Of a stretch of DNA of 64,000 nt, positions 33,843-43,757 are shown in pieces. The notes beneath the pieces were generated by a model, which ran no database searches, was not told the DNA's origin, and was given only the letters and a program-made list of their open reading frames with translations. Numbering within the stretch: position 1 is the stretch's first letter; each line of letters starts with the position of its first letter. Both the position numbers and the translations under genes were made by a program. This DNA comes from Emydura subglobosa (lineage: Eukaryota > Chordata > Testudines > Chelidae), in assembly GCA_007922225.1 (NCBI GenBank), contig ML679969.1, forward strand, positions 22,608,509-22,672,508. Reading direction: 5' to 3'.

Positions 33843-35649
33843 AAAAACAGGGTTACTTACCAGTAACTGTTGTTCTTCGAGATGTGTTGCTCATATCCAT
33901 TCCAATATAGGTGAGTGTGCACCCTGTGCACAGGTCCCCGGAACTTTTTTGCCCCTAGCAAGCCCCATAGGGTCAGCTCAGGCACCCCCTGGAGTACCGC
34001 GCTCATGCCGTGGTACATATGGCGCTGCCGACCCTGCGGGCCTCCAGTCCCTTCTTTCTGCCGATTCCAACAATGGGGACGGAGGGCAGGTGTGAAATGG
34101 ATATGAGCAACACATCTCAAAGAACAACAGTTACTGGTAAGTAACCCTGTTTTCTCTCTTCGAGTGATTGCTCATATCCATTCCAATATATGTGATTAAA
34201 TAGCCATAACTAGGAGGTGGGTAGGAGTCAGTGTTCAGCTGCTCTCGCCAGTACTGCTCTGCCGAATCCTGTGTCCTCTCTCGCCTGCTGCACGATGGCG
34301 TAGTGGGACGTGAAGGTGTGGACCAACGATCAGGTCGCTGCCCTGCAGATGTCCTGCAGGGGCACTCCTCCCAGGAAAGCCACAGATGAGGCCTGGGCTC
34401 CTCTAGTTGAGTGCGCCGTCACAGCTCCCGGAAGTGGCACCTTCGCCTGCTTGTAGCAGGTCCTAATGCAGGCGGTGATCCAGGTGAAGATGCGCTGGGT
34501 GGAGACAGGTGAGCCTTTCATCCGGTCTGCCACTGCCATGAACAGCTGAGTTGACTTCCAGAATCGCCTGGTCCGCTCTATGTAGAAGGCCAACGCTTCC
34601 TCGGGGATCGAGAGCGGTGCCGACCCTCTGGAGGGTGACGCGGGGTCCTTTGGTGCTGGGTGCTCCTGCGGTGCAGAGTCTGGCACCGGGCTCAAGGTTG
34701 AGGATTGGGAGCGGTGCCGATGTTCCTTGGCACTGGAGGAAATGCAGTGGCGGGGGGCGCGTGTCCCCAGAGCTGCGAGATCGGGAACGCGACTGATGTC
34801 TGGCACGCTGGGTACCAGGCTCTGGTAGTCTGTGGTCTGGGGATCTGGACCGGCGCTGAGAAGACTGGGTTCCCGGGGGCACCGGGATACACACTGGACT
34901 GCGCGTTGGGCGGTGTATATCATCCGCGGGTGTCGGGATCCGCATCGGGCTCCGTGTCGTGGATCTGGAGCGGGATCGGGAGCGGTGACGAGTGCTCCTG
35001 GGGTCTTGGGGCACCGGGATCCACACCAGACTGCATACTGGGGATCGAGATCGGTGCCATGCTCCTCTGTCGGTTTCTGAGGAGTGGGAATGGTGCCGGG
35101 AGTGCCAAGTGGTCGGTGCCAGGCTGCCCCAGGGATCGGGACCGGTGCCAGATGTCCCCTTTCTCAGCCGCCAGGATCCACGCCTTGCAGATCCTACATT
35201 TGTCCCTCCAATGCTGTTCCCCAAGGCAACGGTCATGAGGGTCACTGGTAGGAAAAGCCTTGCCGGAGGCAGCGCAGGCTTTAACACACGTCGAGCCCGG
35301 CATAGCTCAACATAAAGCCCGGAAGGGCAAGCTTATCTCCAAATATCTACTAAATACTGTACTTAAACAACAAACTCTAACAACTAACACTAGAAGAACT
35401 ACAGGGATTGCTACTTGCTTCGAAAGCAAGGGGCAGACGTTCCAGCTACCGTCAACGGGCAGAAAGAAGGAACTGGGGGCCCGCGGGGTCGGCAGCACCC
35501 TACGTACCACGGCATGAGCGCGGTACTCCAGGGGACGCCTGAGCCAACCCTACAGGGCTTGCTAGGGGCAAAAAAGTTCCAGGGACCAGTGCACAGGGCA
35601 CGTACTCACCTATATTGGAATGGATATGAGCAATCACTCAAAGACAGAA
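33843..35649 (-). mobile_element. DIRS copy F, internally deleted (no reverse transcriptase)
   Basis: This 1.8-kb element has both outer ends of copy B (left edge with TTACTTACCAGTAAC, right edge with GAGCAATCACTCAAAGACAG), inverted terminal repeats, and the 61-bp foldback arms at 33844-33904 and 34093-34153. Reading minus, a gag-like N-terminus starts at 35303 and its serine/arginine-rich part passes directly into the recombinase near 34600. The whole pol region is absent. It looks like a non-autonomous derivative that would have relied on a full element such as B. Confidence 0.9.
34330..35303 (-). pseudogene. Fused gag-like and recombinase remnant of DIRS copy F
   Basis: The gag start at 35303 reads PGSTCVKACAASGKAFPTSD, then DPHDRCLGEQH and DKCRICKAW. 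The first cysteine pair is partly lost (C-x2-S). An SR-rich stretch follows with a frame change. From 34923 a 197-codon frame joins SR-rich gag sequence to the recombinase block ALAFYIERTRRF, ADRMKGSPVSTQRIFTWITA and TAHSTRGAQASSVAF, ending DICRAAT at a stop. By comparison with E (AAAWLSV), that stop sits at a tryptophan codon, so the final H-x-Y region is cut off. The deletion junction is in frame. Confidence 0.85.
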
Positions 35650-35865
35650 CTTTCTACTTTCATTTTCAGGAAAGCATCCTGAATATCTCAAGCACCTGAG
35701 ACCATTTCAGCAGACTACAAATTCATCTTATGCTCTTCAAAACAGCTCATTTTCCCTCTTCAAAACTCTTGCACCACACAAGCAAATGCCTCTCTCCAAT
35801 TATGGAACAAATTACTCATAGTACACTGAATCACCTATTACTACTTCAGCCTCCTTCCTCTACAC

Positions 35866-36169
35866 CAATGATACTCAGACCTCAGTGATTCAGGAGCCAA
35901 ATTAGTGATCAACATTACCCAAAAAAGCCATAGTAGTGTGAATTCATTGTTTCATTTACTATAGTACTGTATATTCATATTTAAACAGTATGAGTTTTTA
36001 GATATATTATTCTCATGGATAAAATACTTTCAGTCATTTTGCTACTACAATTGGTTAACAACATAGTAAAAGCACTCTGATTGGTTAATAATACAGTATT
36101 TTAACATGTAGTGCAAAGAGCCACAGGAGACACATTAAAGAGCAACAAGCCTCAGTCTGAGTATCACTG
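35866..36169. mobile_element. hAT miniature element with near-perfect 8-bp target duplication
   Basis: The ends are inverted repeats: CAATGATACTCAGAC on the left and GTCTGAGTATCACTG on the right. Flanks are CTCTACAC before and CTCTAGAC after (7 of 8 match), consistent with the 8-bp duplication of hAT transposons. The 304-bp body has no coding capacity. Confidence 0.75.
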
Positions 36170-36224
36170 CTCTAGACTGTAGCAACTCCTTCTGCTAATT
36201 CTGCAGGCTTTACATGCCAGATCT

Positions 36225-36325
36225 GCAATCACTTTATGGGGCTGGTCCTGCTTTGAGTAGGTGGATGGATTAGATGACCTCCTGAGGGTCCCTTCCATCC
36301 CTAACCTTCTATGATTCTATGCCTG
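36225..36325 (+). repeat. CR1 LINE 3-prime tail
   Basis: The text GGATTAGATGACCTCCTGAG, GGTCCCTTCCATCCCTAACC and TTCTATGATTCTATG is the common 3-prime end of sauropsid CR1 elements, including the ATTCTATG terminal repeat. It is 5-prime truncated to about 100 bp and in plus orientation. Confidence 0.85.
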
Positions 36326-37428
36326 AAGCTTATTTAAAATTGGCTTTCCTCTATTTATCCTGTAATGCAATGTCTACCACCATTCTTGTGTCTTTCATCA
36401 AATTATTTGTCAGAACGCAATTTACTTAACACGAAATTCAGGTTTGGTTAATTCTCGATCATGCAAAATAGTGTTTTGCATTTCAAAAGTAGTTTAGTGT
36501 TTTCCTGTTCTATTAACAAAAAACAAGACGTGAACATTAGGGTAGTTCTGGAAGTTTTCTAAACTGACAAACACGAGAACTTCTAGCAAAAAAATTTGGG
36601 ACCATTACACAGGTTTCTCTGCTATGGACAGGGATTGAACAATGCACTGCACTACACAAAAACCTCAAACTTTTAGCTTCCAGAAACAGCATTTGATCAG
36701 TTTTTAAAACTGATCATTTTTTCATCCAGGCAAATTAAACAGCCATAAATATCTAAATGTAAAAAACAAAATTTGAGTCTCTCTCTCAAAGTCATCTTTT
36801 GAAACCCTATTTTAGTTTAAGCTTGCCAACAGAGAGCATGGTAAAACTACATTTAAAAAGGACAAGTGCTTGACCTACACAAAATTTGAACAAAGCATTA
36901 AATTGAAATTTGGGCTAAAAAAGTCAGATAAGAACTAAGCAGTTCAATCAAAGTTTGTTTCTTGAAATATGGAGCAGATCATCGGCTGTTTTTTGCTAGG
37001 GTTTTCCCTTAACATAAATCTTAAGGAAAATGCAGTTCTGATAAGTATTAGTTACTGAATTATTATATTAAAATACATCAAGCTTAATTTGTTTTACTGG
37101 TGACCCTAAAATGCTACTTCACAGCAGTCTTCAGTTGACAAAATGCCTTTGCATTAGAAATAACATCAAGTACTAAGGAAGAGCCATCTAGTTTCGCTCA
37201 GGTGTTCAGTTTCAGCTGAGCAATGATGGCTCATGTTTGATACCATGTAACAGTTATGAGTGTTTTACTCTTTGAATTGAAGCAATTTGTACCATACTGT
37301 CTATTAAACAAAAGCACTATGTACTTAAAAATCAAATGATTCAAAACATGCAAGTAAGAGGAATGTAAGAGGGACTAATTGGTATGTGCTAATCTGATTG
37401 ATTCATCCAGTTGCTGTTCCATACTTAC

Positions 37429-37576
37429 CTGTTGAAGACTGGGCATTGACATCGGCACAATGAACAAGTAGCAGTTTTACAATATCCACATAGCCTCCAC
37501 TGGCAGCTGCCATTAGTGGAGTTATGTCTCCTTTATTCCCTCGATCTTCAACATTTGCATGCATTGCTAGTAACAC
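37429..37576 (-). CDS. ANKHD1: ANKHD1 exon, end of repeat 2 and ankyrin repeat 3
   Basis: The exon is 148 bases: 49 codons and one base of the next glycine codon. It opens VLLAMHANVEDRGNKGD, closing repeat 2, then carries repeat 3 with the TPLMAAASGGYVDIVKLLL core and ends ADVNAQSST. The acceptor is a good TTTGTTTGTTTGTTCAG and the donor is GTAAGT. RGNKGD and SGGY-DIV resemble ANKHD1, while AQSST resembles what I recall of ANKRD17, so paralogue assignment rests on the whole set of exons. A cysteine in VHCADVN replaces the commoner charged residue of that finger loop. Confidence 0.93.
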
Positions 37577-38630
37577 CTGAACAAACAAACAAAAGTTCAC
37601 TGAAATGAATTTTAACAATTATGTTTTGCTGCTTTTAATTCTGAGGGGACCAAGAACAATTTTCCATACTTTCTCCCCACTCCCTTTAAAAGCTTCACAT
37701 CACAGCAATCCTATCTCTGGTAAAGAACTAGATATGGATCTGCCCACAGCCAATCACGACCGCTACTTGCATCTGCCCAAGCAGAGCACTATGCTATTTT
37801 TCTTCCACAATATTACAATATTTCAAATAAAAATAAGCAAACAGACTGCAACATAAAATCAACATTTTCAAATACTTCAGATAAAGTGCACTTCCACTGT
37901 AAATGTGAGCTTGTTGCAACTGAGGTGTTCTACATTTGTGCGTTAACGATTCAAACACAAATTTGTTCAATTTATTTGCAAAGAGGTTTCTCCTGATACC
38001 AATCTTGGGATCACCAAGTCCAACTGGGCACTTTCTGGCTTGTGAATCACCACCATAACAACCTTCAGTGGAGCTGCACAGGTATAACTGAAGGCAGACT
38101 CTGAAGGTAACATGAAAGTGGCCTTGAATTTAGTTAATGTTGATATATTAGCCAGAAAAAAGTCCCAGTTTTAGAGATGATTGAGTGCATTATGCATTAT
38201 AAAATACTAATGAAAGGATTTTTTTTTTTTTTGGCGGGGGCCCCCCCGGGGGGTGTTGGTTTGCAGTAACCAATCTTGACTATTTGGCAGCACAGTTTGA
38301 TTTTGTCCGGAGTCGTGTTCCCAGAAACTAGAGGTAGATCATTTGAGCACGTCCAGGATGTAACTTTCAAACAAGATCATTTATGTTGTAGCATGTCTTA
38401 TTTGTTACCCTTCTTCCCCATAGGCATGTAAAAGGCATATTTAGTGGAAAACTGTCTGAAAGACTGCTGACTATGCAATAAAGTGAATTACATTATGTTT
38501 TATGTTCCATTTAAGAGTACAAAATCCACTCTAATCAAAAGGACTAAAATCTTTGGCCATGAAAGAGTTTCAGGCATACAGCACTCCGTATTTAAAGTCT
38601 GTCATAAGTGATGGTGTATTTTCTACTTAC
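37577..38630. other. Intron between repeat-1 and repeat-3 exons
   Basis: This 1054-bp intron has a minus-strand donor GTAAGT at 38630 and acceptor at 37578. It contains a T-run followed by an unusual GC homopolymer palindrome at 38219-38255. Nothing else was recognised. Confidence 0.6.
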
Positions 38631-38778
38631 TTGTGCCAACTCATAATACCCAGCTGAACAGGCCAAACAAAGGAGACTCTCCCCTTCTTCGGTATGTTCA
38701 TTTACACTTCTTCCTTCATCCAACAGCTTCCGAACAGCATTCACATCCCCATCTGAACACGCTTCTGCCAAACTGCGA
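38631..38778 (-). CDS. ANKHD1: ANKHD1 exon, ankyrin repeat 1 and start of repeat 2
   Basis: This exon has 148 bases: one base completing the Asn codon from the previous exon, then 49 codons. It begins RSLAEACSDGDVNAVRKLL (repeat 1, followed by a DEGRSVNEH loop) and ends EGESLLCLACSAGYYELAQ, the first helix of repeat 2. The minus-strand acceptor is TTTTCCAG with an AT-rich lead. The donor is GTAAGT, a consensus match. The exon ends on a codon boundary in the middle of an ankyrin repeat, as usual for this gene. The LLDEGRS loop favours ANKHD1 over ANKRD17. No frame breaks are present. Confidence 0.93.
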
Positions 38779-38996
38779 CTGGAAAATTATTTATCATACA
38801 ACGATCACACGGAATAATTCTACAACAGACAGTGAGCTTTCTGGTAAACAACAGTAAAGTCAATGTACATAGTGAAAGACTTTGGCTTAAATGACATGCT
38901 AGTTTGCTGTTTAGAACTTGGACAGCATCTTCCAGAAGGTGCTATAGAAAGGAAAAGTGCTTTTCAGAACAAATAAAGCTTCAACGCCTCTGTGTA

Positions 38997-39415
38997 GCAG
39001 CTATTATTCCCTTTCACCGATGGGCTAATTGAGAGATAAAGGCTCTGTCTACAATGGGAATTTTCCCCAATTTCAAAATAAGTGGCTAGCCACAACACAG
39101 CTGCATTGGTTCAAATCCCAAGTCCAAAGAAGGAAAGTTATAATTTGCACCAATATAGTGCACCCCAGTTTCAAACAGAGAATGTCCACAACTGGACGTT
39201 GCAGCTTTCCTTATATACATTTGAGGTTTGTACTTGTACAGTTTTCACAGCAGCTAGCCACTGACCGCAAGAACCAGGACAAATTCCCAGTTAGACAATG
39301 CTTAAGTGATCCTGCCCAAGGTCACATTGGGTACTGCTGCAGAAGTAGGAATAAACCAGACCTTCAAACTGCCAGTCCTCTGCTTTAGCCCCAAGACTTT
39401 TCTACTTTACTACCT
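38997..39415 (+). repeat. MIR-type SINE split by a miniature transposon
   Basis: The left piece (CTATTATTCCCTTTCACCGA, GGGCTAATTGAGAGATAAAG) and right piece (CTTAAGTGATCCTGCCCAAG, GTCACATTGGGTA) are consecutive parts of the MIR consensus. The 261-bp element at 39041-39301 lies between them. Orientation is plus. Confidence 0.75.
39041..39301. mobile_element. Miniature DNA transposon nested in MIR
   Basis: Terminal inverted repeats: left GGCTCTGTCTACAATGGGAA, right (opposite strand) GCATTGTCTAACTGGGAA. There is no coding capacity. The MIR resumes immediately after the right end. The target duplication is not clear. Confidence 0.65.
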
Positions 39416-40083
39416 GAACTATTTCATTGGAAATAATAAATTAAATAAGTAAATAATTTTTAGACAAAACATTCATGTGACAGAGATTAAAATATCTAGT
39501 TATTTCATTTTTTTGGACTGCCAAAATTTCAATTAGACCTTTTTAAAAAAAGAAACTAAGCCACTGAAGTTTGCAACCTATTTCAAATAGCAAATTATTA
39601 AAATATGTTTATTGGATGGATTTTATTTATTTTTGTTTTTATTTTATAATATTCCATCATACTCGGATACCTCCTAGACGAAGACTGCAAGGAAGGGAAG
39701 TGGGTGTGCATTCTGTAACTCCCTCTCATTCAAGAACCCCAAATCTGAGAAAAAGTAGGAAGTCTAGAGAGCTCACATTCCAAAGTGGAAAAGTACCAGT
39801 ATAGCTGCATAAAATACATTGGAAATGGACTGATGTGTCAATTCAAGAAAGACAAAAAAGGCAAAGGTCCTTACCAGATATTACCAATCTATAATTATCA
39901 AGCAGACAGGACCTATCCCCCCACCTATTATCATAGAAGACCTCAAGGCTCAGGAAATTCTTAGCCACTACCTTAAGCAACAGCCATGATGAACTAACGA
40001 GGAGAGTGTAGTGTTCTTAGTACATCTTCCAAACAGATATGTTGATTGAAAGACCTTAATTACCTTAAACTAACAAAGAATGT

Positions 40084-40213
40084 AAAAACAATGAGAGTTC
40101 TGTGGCACTTTAAAGACTAACAAATTTAATATTTAATAATTTAGTCTTTGAAGTGCCACAGAACTCTCGTTGTTTTTGCTGTATACAGACTAACACGGCT
40201 ACCCCTCTGGAAC
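40084..40213. repeat. Penelope-like element tail in head-to-head arrangement
   Basis: The right half (TTAGTCTTTGAAGTGCCACA, GAACTCTCGTTGTTTTTGCT, then GACTAACACGGCTACCCCTC) is the tail of an abundant turtle repeat that I associate with Penelope-like retroelements. The left half, 40084-40126, is its reverse complement (arms 40084-40126 and 40137-40177), leaving a short AT-rich loop. Penelope-like elements often carry inverted partial copies at one end. Confidence 0.65.
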
Positions 40214-40546
40214 TAACAAAGAATGTGTGAGAGTGGAGTTGGGTCTAAACAGGATATTGTTTTTAAAAAGTGTATTCTGTCTTTAAAAGAAAGTAAAAGT
40301 CTCTAACAGAAGACATTTGGAGACTAGAAGGGAAGAAAAAACATGGACACTAGTTTTCTTGAGATCCACAGCACCCCTTGCAAACCAGGGAAAAAAGAAG
40401 CCCCACCCCTAGTCTTGAAGTAATTTGAACTTACCGTACTGGTCCTTTTAAGTCCCTGTTTACAATAAAAGAACAGCCCAGTTCTGACAAATGTCAGCAA
40501 TGGGTGCAACTGAACCAGTGCTGAACATAGTTTCAATGAGCTGGGG

Positions 40547-40581
40547 TTTTTTTTTGGTTTTTTTTTTTTTTTTTTTTTTTT
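40547..40581. repeat. Poly(T) tract
   Basis: T9, GG, then T24. On the gene strand it is a long A tract inside the intron. It may be the tail of an inserted retrosequence, but no body was identified. Confidence 0.9.
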
Positions 40582-41199
40582 ATAAACTAGTGTAGGCAGG
40601 GTCACTAACTTCTTGTGAGCAACTCACAACTACTCTTTCACTAGGCTCAGGGAGAAGAAAGTGGCTTCTGCTATTCAGGTAGTCGTGATTACCAATACAA
40701 ATAACTGTAGGATCAAATCCAGCAGAACAGCCAGACTGATGTGTTCCTGCCAGTGCATCTTATTTACAAAATATGGAAATTTGCCTTCAAAGCAAGGACT
40801 GGTAGGTACAAAGGCATAAAATTCAAAAGAGAAACTGGGCCTATTTCTTTTCTTTGCCACACACATACAAGCTCACTCCTCTACCGCCCTCAGTGTAGAG
40901 TTTTGTATAGTAAGAGAAAGATTCACTTGTTAATTTAGACATGTACATGAATTTAAATTTCCAACTAAGTACCAAAGAATTGCAATTATTGAATTACACT
41001 TTAAAACCGTGTAAATAATTCTCACTTGAGATACACACTCTTCTCAGACAATGAAAGTGTTAGTAGTTGCTAGATAAGGATCCTTGGAGCTGGGCTGATA
41101 AGGGGGTGGAAGTTATTTGCCAGACAGAGCTTTTTGTCAGATTCCATACAGTGACTACAGCAGACATTTAAATACATTCATTTGTTAATTCTATATATG

Positions 41200-41830
41200 A
41201 CACAGGAATTGATGTACTGGATCAGACTCTTGGTCCACCTAGTCAGTATCCTCACTCCAACAAAAGCCGGCAACACATGCTGCAGAAGAAGGTGCAAGAA
41301 ACCTCATGGTAGGCAGATTTGGTATAATCTACCCATCAAAAAGGTTTTATCCTAATCCCCAATATTTAGCGAGTGGTTTCATATCATTTACAAAATATTT
41401 TTTGCATTAATTCTAACTCTGGATAGTCTTGTTATCAAAAAAAATATCCAATCCCTCTCCAAATTTTACTAAGTTCTTTGTCTTTGACACCTCATGGCAG
41501 TGAGTTCCACAGTCTAGTTACATATTGAGTGAAAAAGTATTTCCTTTTCTCAATTTTGATTTTACCACCTTTCAATTTCATTGAATACTCCCTTGTTCTT
41601 GTATTATGAGACAAGCAGAAGAGAAGGTTCCCATCTATCTTTTCTAGACCATTCATTATTTTATCTTTTTTATATCTTTCTCTCATCTCTCTTCCCAGGA
41701 AAGTTTTTCCATGCCCTTAATCACTCATCCTTTTCTGAACCCCACTCAACTCTACGATATCCTTTTTGAGATAGGGTGACCATTACTGCAAATGAGGTCA
41801 TACCATTTGATATTTTTTAATTAGAGAAAT
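41200..41830 (-). mobile_element. CR1 LINE fragment (ORF2 C-terminus and 3-prime UTR)
   Basis: On the minus strand the translation YKIMNGLEKIDGNLLF, RTREYSMKLKGGKIKIEKRK and YFFTQYVTRLWNSLP is the conserved C-terminal end of the CR1 reverse-transcriptase ORF. The low-coordinate end (TGTACTGGATCAGACTCTTG, GTCCACCTAGTCAGTATCCT) is the CR1 3-prime UTR in antisense. It is truncated at its 5-prime side near 41830, as is usual for LINEs. Confidence 0.85.
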
Positions 41831-42199
41831 ATTCTTAAAATACAATTGTGTATAGATCCAATCATTTTATTATTCTAAACAGTAAATATTTTATACAAAG
41901 ATTTGGCTGTATATATTGTGTATCTGGCTATGTATACAAGTGCACCTATTAAGGAACTGATCTGAAGATGAATCTGCTCTTAGGAACAACCACTGGGAAA
42001 GATTGAATTTATGTAGCAATATGGATGATTATGGACATTGCTTCTAGTTGACACAAAGAATACAATTTCTCCCCCAAACTCCTCTTCTTGTTTGCGATCT
42101 GCTCAGGTATTGCCCACTTCTATGCTAGTCTCAAGACCAAAAGATTCTGTATATTGTTTTAAATTATATAATTTTTAAAAATTCACAATTAACTCCATG

Positions 42200-42295
42200 G
42201 GCTAAATGCACAAATTGATCTGTGGCCTATTATACAAAGTCAAACTAGATGATCACAACTATCCCTTCTGGCCTTAAACATCTACAAAAAAGGAA
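42200..42295 (+). repeat. CR1 LINE 3-prime fragment
   Basis: TCAAACTAGATGATCACAAC and TATCCCTTCTGGCCTTAAAC match the sense 3-prime end of CR1 elements. It is short, 5-prime truncated and in plus orientation. Confidence 0.65.
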
Positions 42296-43036
42296 TATAA
42301 AAGTGTTCTTGCAGTACACTATTACATTCCTTCCCCCAGTTCCCCATGTAATGGATTCACATGTATGTTATTTGTCTAATAATGATAAACTCAGAGGGGA
42401 AGGGGCCTTGTCCTGTGTTTGTAAAGAGCCAGGAGCATCTATGATGCTATACTTAAGGACTGACCCATGATACTTTGTAGATGCTTAAGGAATACAGTTT
42501 GTACTTTAATTAATTTTTATGTTCATTTCTAAATTCCCTGAAGAACCCTTCCCCAGAACCTCAAATCTTACACACTTGGTAGTTCTGCAATATATACAAC
42601 ACACTATTTCAACAATTATTCAGGTTTCCTCCACATACAATACCATCTTAATGTCAAATATCTGAGGGGAAGCTGACAGTCATCTTGCCCCTTAACTTTC
42701 ATGAGCTGAAAGTAGAAGATATTAGTGCTTCAACAGCTTAAGTGACACTTCCCTTTCCCACATTAAATCCCATGTGAAATAATACTTGCTCGGAACTTAA
42801 GACAATCACTTGATTCTGGGGCATTGGGGCAGCTATACTTTTCTGATTAATCAAGTTGACAGATGTTTTGTAGATAAAAGTGTTAGGAAATTTAGCTTTT
42901 CCTCCAAAGCCTTGGAACAACCGCCTCTGGAAGATGACTATCCTATCAAGACTACCCCAGACAGTGAGCTATCTATTGTTCAGTTTTATTAAAAAGGCAA
43001 TTCTTGAAGCTGCTGAGGCAAATCACTAGTTTCTCT

Positions 43037-43277
43037 GGTTATGTCTACATTGCAATTAAACACCTACAGCTGGCCCGTACCAGCTGACTAGGGTTCACAG
43101 GGCTCAGGCGAAAGGGCTGTTTAATTGTGGTGTTAACGTTTAGGCTCAGGCTGGAGCCTGGGCTCTAGAACCCTGCAAGGGGGGGGGGGGGAAGTCCCAG
43201 AGCTCGGGCTGCAGCCCCTTAGCCCAGGCCTTAGTCAGCTGGCACAGGGCCAGCCACAGTGCAGTGTAGACATACCC
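43037..43277. mobile_element. Miniature DNA transposon with GGTTATGTCTAC ends
   Basis: Left end GGTTATGTCTACATTGCA and right end (opposite strand) GGGTATGTCTACACTGCA form an 18-bp imperfect inverted repeat. The body is GC-rich with a palindromic centre (GGCTCAGGCTGGAGCCTGGG) and a G-run. A related left end occurs at 44938. No clear target duplication. Confidence 0.7.
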
Positions 43278-43600
43278 TCTGTGGGAATGGTGAGGCTGGC
43301 TTTCCATTATAAACAAGCTTTTGCATAAGAAGCTTTTTGTACAGAGAGACTGACATCACACACCAAATGGGAAGAAGTGCAACTTTCTCAAAATGTTGAG
43401 AAGGAAGGATGTTAAAATGCACTATTACACTATCCTTGCTATAGTCCGTAGCTAACAGCTTGGGGTCAGATATTCTAAAATCTAGGGGCATGCACATGAC
43501 TGATTTATGTGACCGAGAAGTGGGAAACTGCAAAAATAATTAAATCCAAAATTCATTTTAAAATCTACACTTTAGATGCTGTAATTTAAAATTTACATAC

Positions 43601-43757
43601 TTGTCCACTTGTCCTGCATTGTGATTGTTCTCTGCTCTCATCCGTGTCAATGCAGCAGCAGCTTCATCCAATGCACAGCTGACAGAGGAAGTCAGTCTTC
43701 GGAGTACCTCAGGATCTGCGAAGGCTTTACCATCGGCAGTGGACAATTTACCAATTC
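43601..43757 (-). CDS. ANKHD1: ANKHD1 exon, pre-ankyrin segment (first exon in window)
   Basis: This 157-base exon encodes 51 whole codons plus split codons at both ends. The peptide starts IGKLSTADGKAF, contains DPEVLRRLTSSVSCALDEAA and ends AENNHNAGQVD. It is a conserved helical stretch that precedes the first ankyrin repeat in ANKHD1 and ANKRD17. On the minus strand the acceptor is CTGAAG before GAATTGG, with a poor pyrimidine tract but a CTAAC branch-like motif upstream. The donor is GTATGT directly after the bases AA. The split codon AA+T gives Asn with the next exon. NHNAGQVD is the best single discriminator for ANKHD1. The upstream exon, which supplies the first G of the split glycine codon, was not found in the remaining 20 kb. 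Confidence 0.9.

Larger units (their letters stand above)
35650..37428. other. Intron between DIRS copy F and the repeat-3 exon
   Basis: Besides the hAT miniature element (35866-36169) and the CR1 tail (36225-36325), this is AT-rich intronic sequence with no coding signal that I recognise. Confidence 0.55.
39416..43600. other. Remainder of the intron between pre-ankyrin and repeat-1 exons
   Basis: Between the repeats listed separately (Penelope-like tail, poly(T), two CR1 pieces, miniature element at 43037) the DNA is AT-rich and shows no coding pattern. A G-run lies at about 43179-43191. Confidence 0.5.
13274..43757 (-). other. ANKHD1: ANKHD1 gene, central part (8 exons with introns)
   Basis: The eight minus-strand exons listed separately belong to one gene. 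Joined in order they give 1322 coding bases: a split first codon, then 440 codons without a stop, ending exactly on a codon boundary. The protein is a multi-ankyrin scaffold of the ANKHD1/ANKRD17 (MASK) family, known from other animals as a large cytoplasmic and nuclear protein with two ankyrin blocks and a KH RNA-binding domain. Only the pre-ankyrin segment and about twelve repeats of the first block are present here. Residues such as NHNAGQVD, LLDEGRS, RGNKGD, FSEVADF and GANLEE match my recollection of ANKHD1 better than ANKRD17. Introns inside the window are 2061, 300, 6150, 7298, 7477, 1054 and 4822 bp from left to right. The gene continues past both window edges. Confidence 0.88.

Noticed and set aside
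34705..35315. Plus-strand open frames over DIRS copy F
   Set aside because: They are antisense to the SR-rich gag-like segment, which has few stops on either strand because of base composition.
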